Origin: Tenacibaculum sp. 190524A05c
GTDB lineage: Bacteria; Bacteroidota; Bacteroidia; Flavobacteriales; Flavobacteriaceae
Assembly (NCBI RefSeq): GCF_964036595.1
Contig: NZ_OZ038523.1
Coordinates: forward strand, 1,206,501 to 1,270,500
Reading direction: 5' to 3'
DNA length: 64,000 bases
In this document: positions 33,791 through 43,500 of the stretch, piece by piece
Layout of the letters: each line of letters starts with the position of its first letter
Numbering within the stretch: the first letter of the stretch is position 1
Notes under the pieces: model-generated
Databases searched by the model: none
What the model was told of the DNA's origin: nothing
The model's input: the letters and a program-made list of their open reading frames with translations, nothing else
Translations under genes and position numbers: made by a program

Positions 33791-34463
33791 AAAATATAAT
33801 GCTTTACTTATTGACGACCATCCTTTAATTGCCGAAGCCTACAAAAGTGCTTTTAAATTTATTGAAACCAAAAATGAAAATATTTCTTTTCACATCTTAA
33901 CTGCTACCGATTGCGATTCTGCCTGTGAAATTTTAAAAGAATATGTTGCTAAAAACGATCATTTAGATATTGTTTTTTTAGATATGCGCTTACCTCCTTC
34001 TAAAGATGGTACTTTATTATCAGGAGAAGACTTAGGTTTGAAAATAAATGAAATGCTTCCTGAGACTAAAATTATTGTTTCTACGACGTTTAACGATAAT
34101 TACAGAGTGCATAGTATCTTGAAGAATCTTAACCCAGAAGGTTTCTTAGTTAAAAATGACTTAACACCAGCTGAATTGGTTCAAGCTATACAAGAAGTTT
34201 TAGAAGATCCGCCATATTATAGTAAAACGGTTATGAAGCTGTTACGTAATCAAATTTCTAGCGATTTACTATTGGACGATATTGATCGAAAAATATTATA
34301 TGAAATTTCAATAGGTACTAAAACTAAAGATTTACCTGAAATTGTTCATTTATCTATGCCAGCCATCGAAAAACGTAAACGACAGTTAAGAAAAATATTT
34401 GCATTAAACTCTACAGATGATAGAGAACTTATTTTGACTGCAAAGGATAAAGGATTTATATAA
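33780..34463 (+). CDS. Response regulator with LuxR-like C-terminal domain
   Basis: 227 residues. The receiver domain has the acidic pair Asp12-Asp13 (LLIDDHPLIAEA), the phospho-acceptor Asp68 (IVFLDMRLPP) and the conserved Lys near 127 (EGFLVKNDLTP). The C-terminal helix-turn-helix (residues of about 165-225) is LuxR-like but diverged, with STKTKDLPEI-type sequence (ISIGTKTKDLPEIVHLSMPA) instead of the usual NKEIA motif. It overlaps the kinase gene by 11 bp and is its cognate partner. Target genes are not identifiable; the small units upstream are candidates. Confidence 0.88.
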   Translation: MQLKKYNALLIDDHPLIAEAYKSAFKFIETKNENISFHILTATDCDSACEILKEYVAKNDHLDIVFLDMRLPPSKDGTLLSGEDLGLKINEMLPETKIIVSTTFNDNYRVHSILKNLNPEGFLVKNDLTPAELVQAIQEVLEDPPYYSKTVMKLLRNQISSDLLLDDIDRKILYEISIGTKTKDLPEIVHLSMPAIEKRKRQLRKIFALNSTDDRELILTAKDKGFI

Positions 34464-34466
34464 AAT

Positions 34467-34498
34467 AAAAAAGCTCACTTTTGAAAGTGAGCTTTTTT
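34467..34498. terminator. Bidirectional terminator between response regulator and accA
   Basis: AAAAAAGCTCACTTT pairs with AAAGTGAGCTTTTTT across a 2-4 nt loop. A- and T-runs on both sides fit use from both directions. Confidence 0.9.
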
Positions 34499-34518
34499 AT
34501 TTTATATAAATGAGAAAT

Positions 34519-35472
34519 CTACTCTTTGTAAACACCCATGTTTGCATATTTATCCATACGTTTTGCAACAAGTGAAGAATCATCTAATCCTTTTAACTCT
34601 TCAAAAGCACTTAGAATTTGATTTTTTACTGCTTCAAATGCTCCGTCTCTATCCGTATGAGCTCCACCAGCTGGTTCTTCAATAATTCCGTCGATTAATT
34701 TCAACTTCTTCATATCGTCACCAGTTAACTTTAATGCTGCCGCTGCTTGTTCTTTGAACTCCCAACTGCGCCATAAAATAGATGAACAAGATTCTGGAGA
34801 AATTACAGTATACCATGTGTTTTCCATCATATATACTCTATCTCCTACTCCAATTCCTAATGCACCTCCTGAAGCTCCTTCTCCAATTACGATAGTAATG
34901 ATTGGAGTTTTTAAGCGTGTCATTTCAAAAATGTTACGAGCAATAGCTTCACCTTGTCCTCTTTCCTCAGCTTCTAAACCTGGGTAAGCACCTGGTGTAT
35001 CTAATAAAGTAACTACAGGAATTCCAAACTTCTCTGCCATTTTCATTAAACGTAATGCTTTACGGTAACCCTCTGGGTTAGCCATACCGAAGTTACGATA
35101 CTGACGAGTTTTGGTATTATAACCTTTTTGTTGTCCAATGAACATAAATGATTGATCTCCGATTTTTCCAAGACCACCAATCATGGCTTTATCATCTTTT
35201 ACACTTCTATCTCCGTGTAACTCCATAAACGTATCTCCACAGATCGCTTTAATATAATCTAAAGTATACGGTCTGTTTGGATGACGTGATAATTGTACAC
35301 GTTGCCAAGGCGTTAAGTTTTTGTAGATGTCTTTTCTAGCCTTATCTAATTTTTTTTCGATTTTCTTGCACGTTTCCGTAACGTCTATCTCGCTTTCTTT
35401 TCCTATATCATGACATTTTGCCAACTGATCTTCTAGTTCCTTAATTGGCATTTCAAAATCTAAATATTCCAT
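34519..35472 (-). CDS. accA: Acetyl-CoA carboxylase carboxyltransferase subunit alpha
   Basis: 317 residues from the ATG at 35472 ([14 protein letters not shown], the usual N-terminus). An in-frame ATG at 35508 would add 12 unlikely residues. The subunit carries carboxyl transfer from biotin to acetyl-CoA, the first step of fatty acid synthesis, together with AccD, which is not in the window. Typical motifs are [60 protein letters not shown] and [20 protein letters not shown]. It is the last gene of a five-gene minus-strand operon, 46 bp after the permease gene. Confidence 0.96.
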   Translation of the reverse strand: MEYLDFEMPIKELEDQLAKCHDIGKESEIDVTETCKKIEKKLDKARKDIYKNLTPWQRVQLSRHPNRPYTLDYIKAICGDTFMELHGDRSVKDDKAMIGGLGKIGDQSFMFIGQQKGYNTKTRQYRNFGMANPEGYRKALRLMKMAEKFGIPVVTLLDTPGAYPGLEAEERGQGEAIARNIFEMTRLKTPIITIVIGEGASGGALGIGVGDRVYMMENTWYTVISPESCSSILWRSWEFKEQAAAALKLTGDDMKKLKLIDGIIEEPAGGAHTDRDGAFEAVKNQILSAFEELKGLDDSSLVAKRMDKYANMGVYKE

Positions 35473-35518
35473 TTTATAAGTCTGATTTCCGAATTGTTTG
35501 TAAAGCAAACATACTAAA

Positions 35519-36415
35519 TTATCGTTGTAATTTCTTTTTAATTTTTGAAGAATTTTTCAATAATCCATTCAATAATACCACAAATAATACAATGAATGCC
35601 CCATAATAAAACTCTATATTCATCTGTTCTTTTTCTCCAAATATAATGAGCGCCAGTACAATAGCATAAATTGGTTCTAAATTAATTGTGAGCATTACTG
35701 TATAAGGTGTTAAATATTTCATCACCTTAACGGATGCAATAAAAGCATAAGCAGTACAAATACTTCCTAAAACTGTTAAATAAATCCAATCTGTAGTTTT
35801 TAATTGAAAAAAGCTTGTGGTAAACTCTCCTGAGAAAGCTAAAAACAATGTAACTACTACCACTCCAAATAAGAGTTGATAAAGTGAAATTGAATCAGCT
35901 TCATATTTTTTGATGAAAATTCCATTTAAAACAGCGAAAAGCGCTGATAAAAATGCTGAAATTAATGCATAAATTATTCCTAGACTATACTGACTTTCAA
36001 AGTTGAAAATAATGTATAAACCAACAATTACTAATAATCCTAAAAGCATTTCAATAGGATTTATTTTTCGTTTGAAAAATATGGGTTCAATTAAAGCTGT
36101 AAAAAAAGCGCCTGTACTCATCGTTACTAATGCCACTGATACGTTCGAGACTTTAATCGCTTTGAAAAAAGTTATCCAATGCACAGCAATGATAGCTCCG
36201 GTGATAAAAAATTTAAATATTGCTTTTCTTGGAATAGAAAATGACTTCTTTTTGATTAAGAAATAAATACAAATGAAAACTACGGCAATTAGCATTCTAT
36301 ACCAAACTAATGGAATGGCTTCAATAGATATTAAAGCTCCCAAAATAGCCGTAAATCCCCAAATAAAAACGATAAAATGTAGTAAGAGATAGTTTTTAAG
36401 TTTACTTTCTTGCAT
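35519..36415 (-). CDS. EamA/DMT superfamily transporter
   Basis: About 298 residues from the ATG at 36415 ([19 protein letters not shown]); the open frame reaches 36469 but the extension lies in the LptF/G gene. Ten hydrophobic helices make two EamA repeats, with [20 protein letters not shown] and WYRMLIAV in the first half and [20 protein letters not shown] and [20 protein letters not shown] in the second. Such proteins export metabolites such as amino acids; the substrate is unknown. The start overlaps the end of the LptF/G gene by 14 bp, indicating coupling. Confidence 0.85.
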   Translation of the reverse strand: MQESKLKNYLLLHFIVFIWGFTAILGALISIEAIPLVWYRMLIAVVFICIYFLIKKKSFSIPRKAIFKFFITGAIIAVHWITFFKAIKVSNVSVALVTMSTGAFFTALIEPIFFKRKINPIEMLLGLLVIVGLYIIFNFESQYSLGIIYALISAFLSALFAVLNGIFIKKYEADSISLYQLLFGVVVVTLFLAFSGEFTTSFFQLKTTDWIYLTVLGSICTAYAFIASVKVMKYLTPYTVMLTINLEPIYAIVLALIIFGEKEQMNIEFYYGAFIVLFVVLLNGLLKNSSKIKKKLQR

Positions 36416-37481
36416 TGATATAAAGATAAACCGCGTATGTACCAAATACAAAGTTTGGCATCCATACATTAAGTAATGAATTTGCTCCAGCCACTGCTCC
36501 TAAAACTTCAGCAACTTTTAAGAAGAATACATATACAAACATAATAGCAATTCCTAACGCTAGGTTTACTCCTATTCCTCCTCTTCTTTTACGATGAGCT
36601 AAAACAACGGCAATTAACGTTAAAATATAAGATGCTAATGGCAAACTTGTTCTTTTGTATAATTCTACCAGATATGCATTTAAGTTTTTCACACCTCTTT
36701 TTCGAGATAATTTGATAAAATCTGATAATTCAGGAGAAGGCATTTCTTGTGCTAAAGCCGATTTATAATTAAAATCTTTAGGTGTAAAGGCAAAAGTTGT
36801 GTCCATTTTATTCCCTGAAAAAATACTGTCTCGATCTTTAAAGATTTTTCTTTCTTTCCAGTTTAATAAAGTAAATGTACTATCGTTCCAAGTGATTCTA
36901 TCTGCAATTAACTTATACTTCAATTTTAGTCCATCATACATTTCTGTAGAAAATTGATGTCCCGAATTTCGTTTTAAATCATAAGTTTGAAGAAACATAT
37001 ACGTACTATCATTTAGCTGTAAACTAAAATCATTGATCATTTGATCTTGATATCGTTTCTTCTTTAAATAGGTATTCTCAAAGCTCTTTCTTGTTTTACT
37101 ACTTGCTGGCACAATATAATGGTTCATGTATAAAGCCATTATAGTAACAATAGTTGCTCCAATAAAATATGGATATAAAAAGCGTGTAAAAGATATTTGT
37201 GAACTATTGATAGCAACAATTTCTGTGTTGTTTGCTAATCGAGAAGTAAATACAATAACCGCAATAAATAATGCCAATGGCATGAATGTATTTGCGTAAT
37301 AAATGATAAAGTTCTTGTAATAGTCATTTACAATTTCAAAAAGTGTAAGTGTTTCATTTCGTAAAAACTTATCAATTTTTTCCGAAATATCAATGGCTAC
37401 CGCAATAGGTATTAGAATAAGCAACGTAAATAAAAACGTTGTCAAATATCTTTTTAATATGTACCAATCGAGAATTCTCAA
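36402..37481 (-). CDS. LptF/LptG family permease
   Basis: 359 residues. Helices lie at about 15-35, 60-80 and 100-120 and three more near the C-terminus, with a periplasmic beta-jellyroll region between (residues of about 130-265). The N-terminal motif LDWYILKRYLTTFLFTLLIL, then LANNTEIVAINSSQISFTRF and LALGIAIMFVYVFFLKVAEV, are typical. The protein would be the membrane part of the ABC complex that extracts lipopolysaccharide from the inner membrane. LptF and LptG cannot be told apart by eye. It starts 2 bp after the tgt stop. Confidence 0.9.
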   Translation of the reverse strand: MRILDWYILKRYLTTFLFTLLILIPIAVAIDISEKIDKFLRNETLTLFEIVNDYYKNFIIYYANTFMPLALFIAVIVFTSRLANNTEIVAINSSQISFTRFLYPYFIGATIVTIMALYMNHYIVPASSKTRKSFENTYLKKKRYQDQMINDFSLQLNDSTYMFLQTYDLKRNSGHQFSTEMYDGLKLKYKLIADRITWNDSTFTLLNWKERKIFKDRDSIFSGNKMDTTFAFTPKDFNYKSALAQEMPSPELSDFIKLSRKRGVKNLNAYLVELYKRTSLPLASYILTLIAVVLAHRKRRGGIGVNLALGIAIMFVYVFFLKVAEVLGAVAGANSLLNVWMPNFVFGTYAVYLYINARK

Positions 37482-37483
37482 AA

Positions 37484-38614
37484 TTACAAACGATTACTCA
37501 TTTGTTTCACCATTTTATCTTTCCATTGTGCAAAGTCACCAGCTTTGATATGCTTTCGTGCTTCGCGAACTAACCATAAATAGAAACCTAAATTATGGAT
37601 AGATGCAATTTGTTTTCCTAATAATTCTTTAGAAGCAAACAAATGCCTTAAATACGCTTTAGAATACAATGTGTCAACAAATGTGATTCCCATTTCATCA
37701 ATCGGAGAAAAATCATTTTCCCATTTTTTATTTTTGATGTTAATAGTTCCATGCGCCGTAAATAACATTCCGTTTCTAGCGTTTCTTGTTGGCATAACAC
37801 AATCGAACATATCGACTCCTAAAGCAATATTTTCAAGAATATTAATTGGAGTTCCTACTCCCATTAAATATCTAGGTTTGTCTTCTGGTAAAATATTACA
37901 AACGATATCCGTCATAGCATACAGTTCTTCCGCAGGTTCACCTACAGATAAACCTCCAATTGCATTTCCTTCTGCTTCAACAGATGCAATAAACTCAGCA
38001 GACTGCTTACGTAAATCTTTATAAGTGCTTCCTTGTACTATAGGAAAGAATGTTTGATCATAACCATATTTAGGTGGTACTTTACCCAAATGTTCAATAC
38101 ATCTTTTTAGCCAACGATGGGTCATATGCATTGAATTCTTGGCATAATTGTAATCGCATGGATATGGTGTACACTCATCAAAAGCCATGATTATATCCGC
38201 TCCAATAGATCTTTGAATCTCCATTACATTTTCTGGTGTAAAAAAATGTGTAGAACCGTCGATATGACTTTTAAATTTTACTCCTTCTTCATTAATCTTT
38301 CTTCTTCCTGATAACGAGTAAACTTGGTATCCTCCACTATCCGTTAAAATATTTCTATCCCAATTCATGAACTTGTGCAAACCACCAGCTTGCTCAAGAA
38401 TATCTGTTTTTGGTCTTAAATATAAATGGTAAGTATTACCTAAAATAATATCTGGATTGATCTCATCTTTAAGCTCTGACTGGTGAACTCCTTTAACAGA
38501 AGCAACAGTACCTACCGGCATGAATATAGGAGTTTCTATAGTTCCATGATCTGTAGTTATAACGCCAGCTCTCGCCTTACTCTTTGGATCAGTAGTTTCT
38601 AATTTAAATTGCAT
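37484..38614 (-). CDS. tgt: Queuine tRNA-ribosyltransferase (TGT) without the usual zinc cysteines
   Basis: 376 residues from the ATG at 38614 (MQFKLETTDPKSKARAGVI). It swaps guanine 34 of certain tRNAs for preQ1 in queuosine synthesis. DSGGYQVYSL (Asp92), FDECTPYP and VDMFDCVMPTRNARNG with the nucleophile Asp are present. Bacterial TGT normally carries a C-x-C-x2-C zinc site before the final AYLxHLF motif; here that stretch reads PIDEMGITFVDTLYSKAYLR, with no cysteine. I believe this is common in Flavobacteriaceae. The enzyme is in an operon with an rRNA pseudouridine synthase upstream and lptF/G downstream. Confidence 0.93.
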   Translation of the reverse strand: MQFKLETTDPKSKARAGVITTDHGTIETPIFMPVGTVASVKGVHQSELKDEINPDIILGNTYHLYLRPKTDILEQAGGLHKFMNWDRNILTDSGGYQVYSLSGRRKINEEGVKFKSHIDGSTHFFTPENVMEIQRSIGADIIMAFDECTPYPCDYNYAKNSMHMTHRWLKRCIEHLGKVPPKYGYDQTFFPIVQGSTYKDLRKQSAEFIASVEAEGNAIGGLSVGEPAEELYAMTDIVCNILPEDKPRYLMGVGTPINILENIALGVDMFDCVMPTRNARNGMLFTAHGTINIKNKKWENDFSPIDEMGITFVDTLYSKAYLRHLFASKELLGKQIASIHNLGFYLWLVREARKHIKAGDFAQWKDKMVKQMSNRL

Positions 38615-38667
38615 AGGTGACAAAGATACATAATTGGAAGAATGTGAAAACTTAAATGTTTCTAAAT

Positions 38668-39486
38668 CTATTTTTTTCTTTGACGGCCAAAACGAGATTT
38701 AAATTTTCCTTTTGAAGAGGTATTCTTTTTTACTGGAGAACGTTCTTTTGACGCTTCTTCTGTTTTGCTAGATGACTTTACCAACGCATTTATTTTATCC
38801 ATTTCTGTTTTAGATAATTCTCGCCACTCACCTACTTTTAAATTACCCAATTCAACATTCATGATACGCGTTCTTTTCAACTTTGTAACCTCGTACCCTA
38901 AATACTCGCTCATTCTTCTAATCTGACGATTCAAGCCTTGAGTTAGAATAATTTTAAATGTATTTGAATTGATTTTTTCAACTTTACATTTCTTAGTAAC
39001 TGTTCCAAGAATAGGAATTCCATTACTCATTCTCTGAATAAATCGATCGTTTATCGGTTTATCTACAGTTACTATATATTCTTTTTCATGATTATTACCT
39101 GCTCGTAAAATCTTATTTACAATATCTCCATCATTGGTCAAAAATATTAAACCTTCAGAAGGTTTATCTAATCTTCCTATTGGAAATAAACGTTGTGAAT
39201 GTCCGACAAATTTTACGATGTTTTTTCTCTCTTTACTATCAGTTGTACAAACAATTCCAACAGGTTTGTTTAAAGCAATGTATAAGGTTTTTGGTTTCGC
39301 CTTTAAAGGTTTACCATCTATTTTCACCGTATCTCCTTCAAAAACTCTATTTCCCAACTGGGTAGGTTTTCCATTAATTGTAACTCTACCTGCAGTAATT
39401 AATCGTTCAGCTTCTCTTCTTGAACATATTCCTGTAGAGCTTATATATTTATTTAAATTAATCGAGTCTTGATTATTCTTATCCAT
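38668..39486 (-). CDS. RsuA/RluF family 23S rRNA pseudouridine synthase
   Basis: About 272 residues from the ATG at 39486; a GTG at 39489 adds one residue. An S4 RNA-binding domain ([20 protein letters not shown], then [10 protein letters not shown]) leads into the catalytic domain, with the active Asp near 107 in [13 protein letters not shown] and [18 protein letters not shown] downstream. The tail is basic and low-complexity ([20 protein letters not shown]). The sequence looks nearest to RluF, which modifies U2604 of 23S rRNA, but RluB cannot be excluded. It is first in the operon with tgt, lptF/G, eamA and accA. Confidence 0.88.
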   Translation of the reverse strand: MDKNNQDSINLNKYISSTGICSRREAERLITAGRVTINGKPTQLGNRVFEGDTVKIDGKPLKAKPKTLYIALNKPVGIVCTTDSKERKNIVKFVGHSQRLFPIGRLDKPSEGLIFLTNDGDIVNKILRAGNNHEKEYIVTVDKPINDRFIQRMSNGIPILGTVTKKCKVEKINSNTFKIILTQGLNRQIRRMSEYLGYEVTKLKRTRIMNVELGNLKVGEWRELSKTEMDKINALVKSSSKTEEASKERSPVKKNTSSKGKFKSRFGRQRKK

Positions 39487-39491
39487 CACGG

Positions 39492-39499
39492 CAAAATTA
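39492..39499 (-). promoter_or_regulatory. -7 box of the five-gene operon
   Basis: The minus strand reads TAATTTTG, matching TAnnTTTG, and ends 6 nt before the ATG at 39486. The mRNA would be leaderless. The -33 region is occupied by the terminator of the porP operon. Confidence 0.5.
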
Positions 39500-39506
39500 A
39501 ACTAAA

Positions 39507-39532
39507 AAAACCTCAGTTTAAGCTGAGGTTTT
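39507..39532 (-). terminator. Terminator of the giant adhesin-porP operon
   Basis: AAAACCTCAG (39507-39516) pairs with CTGAGGTTTT (39523-39532) around TTTAAG. On the minus strand a run of T follows. It lies 30 nt after the porP stop. Confidence 0.9.
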
Positions 39533-39561
39533 AATTTTTATCTTTTTTATGAATCTAAAAT

Positions 39562-40506
39562 TTAGAACATAATCATCTTTCTTGTACATCGTGCTAAACT
39601 TGGACGACGATCATAATCGAATCCTAATGTAATCATGTGTGTTCCGTTATTGAATCCTACAATTTCGTTAACTGTAATACTGAAACCATATGAAACATAA
39701 AACTTATCCTTTTTCAAACCAAATAATGGCGCAATAGCGTTAGGCTTAAAAAATTGATCATTTAAGAATGTATAACTTAATCCTCCCCAAACATATCCGT
39801 TAAAAATTCTCTTTCTTAATTTAACGTTTACATCTGTACGAGATCTTTGACTGGCTTCGAAGTACTCAACAAAAGCAGAAGGTTCAAGTTCTGTATCACG
39901 ATTAATTCTGTAATTGTAATTTGTGTATACAGAATATCTTCTTAATACTCTAGGCTCTCCTGTTCTAAAGTCATCAACATTCTTATCTAAAAGATTAACA
40001 ACATTACCACTGATAGCAAATCTTCCAAAACGATACAACATACTTATATCAAAGTTAGAAGTATTTAATACTCTATCTGGTAAGGGTTGACTAGTATTAT
40101 TCTGAGAAGTATCAATACCGAACTGAATAAAACTGTAACTTAAACCAAACGATAAAAAACTATCATAAACATCACTTAAAATTAAGTGACTCGCTAATGA
40201 TAAACGCGCTCCTCTTTGAGTAGTGAAACCATTTTGATCATTAAACATTGTTAAACCACCACCAAAACGTTCAGCTAAACGAGCTTCTACTGTTAAGGAC
40301 TGTGTATCTGGAGCATCTTCTACTCCGATCCATTGACTAACTCCATTAAGTCTAACTTGTAATCCAGATCCAATACCTGCATACGCTGGTGAAATTAAAA
40401 ATGGATTATCTGCCATGTGGTTGACATACTGCGGTAAATCAACTTCTTGTCCAAACAATTTGGTTACTAAGAAAAATAATATGGGGATTATTCTATATTT
40501 CTTCAT
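39562..40506 (-). CDS. PorP/SprF family type IX secretion outer-membrane protein
   Basis: 314 residues, signal peptide (KKYRIIPILFFLVTKLFGQ). The mature start QYVNHMADNPFLISPAYAGI is the family hallmark. Alternating aromatic and polar strands (LILSDVYDSFLSFGLSYSFI, YVWGGLSYTFLNDQFF) and a terminal DYDRRPSLARCTRKMIMF end fit an outer-membrane beta-barrel. In Flavobacterium johnsoniae, SprF is needed for surface delivery of the SprB adhesin, and such genes sit directly after large adhesin genes. Here it lies 9 bp after the giant adhesin stop, so pairing with that adhesin is well supported. Confidence 0.92.
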   Translation of the reverse strand: MKKYRIIPILFFLVTKLFGQEVDLPQYVNHMADNPFLISPAYAGIGSGLQVRLNGVSQWIGVEDAPDTQSLTVEARLAERFGGGLTMFNDQNGFTTQRGARLSLASHLILSDVYDSFLSFGLSYSFIQFGIDTSQNNTSQPLPDRVLNTSNFDISMLYRFGRFAISGNVVNLLDKNVDDFRTGEPRVLRRYSVYTNYNYRINRDTELEPSAFVEYFEASQRSRTDVNVKLRKRIFNGYVWGGLSYTFLNDQFFKPNAIAPLFGLKKDKFYVSYGFSITVNEIVGFNNGTHMITLGFDYDRRPSLARCTRKMIMF

Positions 40507-40515
40507 CTAATAATT

Positions 40516-43500
40516 TTATCTATATAATGTAAAGTGACCCATTAAACGTCTTTGTTCTCCGGATAATTCAACAAATTCAATAGTATACCAGTAATCTCCA
40601 GATGGCATTGGACGTCCTTGATATAGTCCATCCCAACCAACTTGAACACCGTTGTACTTACTTATTTCTCTACCATAACGGTCGAAGATAACAACTTTTA
40701 ACTGGTGGTAATCTTGAACATTAATTGGGTACCAGTAATCTTGAATACCGTCACCGTCAGGTGTAAAGATATTTGGAACTTCAATTGTAATATAAACGCC
40801 TTCAACAGTAATAGATTGTTCACATCCTCTACTATCTCTAACTACAATTGTATAATCTCTTGTTTGTGTAATAACAAATTGATTTTCAAATGAGAAGTCA
40901 CTACCATCAATACTGTATTCATACGGTGGAATTCCACCAGTAGCATTTGCTATCAACATATTGATTTGTGAATCATCAATTGTTATTTGTAATGGATCAA
41001 TAACTTCAACTTCAACTGGAGTAATAACTCTAGTACATCCGTTAACGTGTTCAACTTCTAACGTATATGTTCCTGTTGCAGTTACATTAAATACTCCTGT
41101 ATCGTTACTAGAACTTTCAGGTCCTGTTAACGTGTAAACTACATCATTTACATGAATATCAGCTACTGTTCCTGTAATTGTAATTGTACCATCACAATTA
41201 TAAGTTATTTCACTATTGAATTGTAAATCAACTGCAGGATCGAAAGTGAATGGAGAAGTTACCGTAGTACATCCTCTGCTATCTCTAACGATTACAACAT
41301 AAGTTTCACCTGCTGTTAAATTATCAAATACAATTCTATCATCTATAAATGCTCCTCCGTTTAAACTTGTAGAATAAGGAGGTGTACCTCCAGTAATTGC
41401 TACTTCAAACGATGGTGCTGTATCTTGAACACATAATTGTTGTTGAACAGTTGTAACGTCAATTGTTGCTTCTAAAATTGGTGGCTCTTCAATTGTAACT
41501 GTAACAATTTCGAAACATCCTCTCTCATCTTGAGTAGTAACAACATATGTACCTGCTGGTAAATTATTAAACTCGTTACTAGTTTGGAATCTTCCTGGAT
41601 CTGTATCAATTTCATAAACATAAGAACCAGTTCCTCCAGTTGCATTTATGGTAATACTACCATCAGTAGATCCGTTACAGCTCACATCTACGTGTGTTTC
41701 TGTCACTTCTAATAATGGTGGATCAACAATTTCGAAAGTACCCGTTTCTACGATACAATCTTGACTTGTAACTCTAATACTATACGTACCAGGTCCTATA
41801 CTATCGAATGTATCAGAAGATTGAGGTCCGGCTACAACCGTTCCGCTTTCTAATAATTCGTACATATAATTTCCTAATCCACCAGCTGCCGTTGCTGATA
41901 AGATTGCATTTGCATCTCCATTACAAGTTATAAATGCAGAACCAGTATTTAATGTTGCCGTTAATGGAACTAATGCTGGTACCGAAACAATAGACGGTAT
42001 AGAAATACATCCGTTAGCATCTCTCACGAATAATTCGTAATCTCCTGCTGGAACAGCAAATGTGTTACTCGCTACGAAATTCATTCCATCAATACTGTAT
42101 TCATAAACTCCTGTTCCTCCAGCACCTGTAACTTCAATTGTTGCATTAGGAGAAGTACAAGTAATAATTGAAGTAACTACGGCTGATGCAGTAACATCAC
42201 TTGGTTCTGTTATTATAACAGGGAACGTATTACTACAACTAAATTCATCGTAAACCGTAACCGTATAACTTCCAGCCCCTAAACCAGTAAATGTATTACC
42301 AGATTGAATAGCTGATACATCTCCATTCGGGAATGTTAAGCTATAAGAGTAAACAGCTGGATTACCTTGTCCTCCCGACACTGCGTTTACGCTAATTTCA
42401 GCTGTCTCATCTCCCTCACAAGCAATAGATGTTGTTTCTACAATTGTAGCTGTTATTGTTGTTGGATCAGATAATGTAAATGTATCTGTTGCAATACATC
42501 CATTAGCATCTCTTACACTAACTAAGTAAGTTCCTGAAGCTAATCCTGTAATAATATTGTTATTTGAGAAACTCTGAACAGTAGTTGCTGTTGTTGTATT
42601 CTCTAATTGATATTCATAACTACTCCATCCACCTGAACCATTAATAACAACTTCACCACTAGTTGGAGAAATACAACTAATTAAGTTTGTTGTATATCCA
42701 ATAGTTAATGGAGAAGCAGGTTCACTAATTGTTACTTCTGGTGATACAACTGGACAGAATGGACTTGCTGTCATTGTCACCTGAACATAGTATGTTCCAG
42801 CTCCTAATGTATTTACAGTTGTTGCTCCTGTTACTCCAGTACCTGTAATACCAGTTGAAGTTCCTCCTGATTGGAATACCTCATAATCATAAGTACCAGT
42901 GTAAGGACTACTTGTAGCAAAATCGAATGTCATACTTCCATTTGAGTCTCCTAAACAAACAACATTACTATCTAAACTAACATCTAAATTAAATGTTGGT
43001 TCAGCGTTTACTTGATGACTTTCCGTAATTACACACCCTGTTGTAGGATTTGTAATGGTAATTGTATACACATCTTCTGCTAAACCTGTAAACACACCTG
43101 TTGTATTAGCTGCATTAAATCCTGTATTGGCTCCAGATATAGTAAAGTCCGCAGTAATTGGACTTACAGACGTATATGTTACTGTAATATCCTCTCCTGT
43201 TGCACAATCAATAGCTTTATCAACAGTAATTACCGCGTCAGTAATGGCATTAAAAGGTGCTATTGTTGCGTTTGTAGTTGCCATACATCCCTCATCATCA
43301 TAAACGTCGATATTTACTGTACCTCCTGATGTATTCGTAGTTCCAAAACTAAATGTCGTACTATCCTGAGATTCTACTGTTCCTACTGCTGGTGTATATG
43401 TAAATACAACTCTAACATAAGTTCCGCTTCCTCCTGATAAGTTCGCTGTATCAACAATTACCATTGCTGCATCTGTAACATTACCTGTAGTACATCCAAA

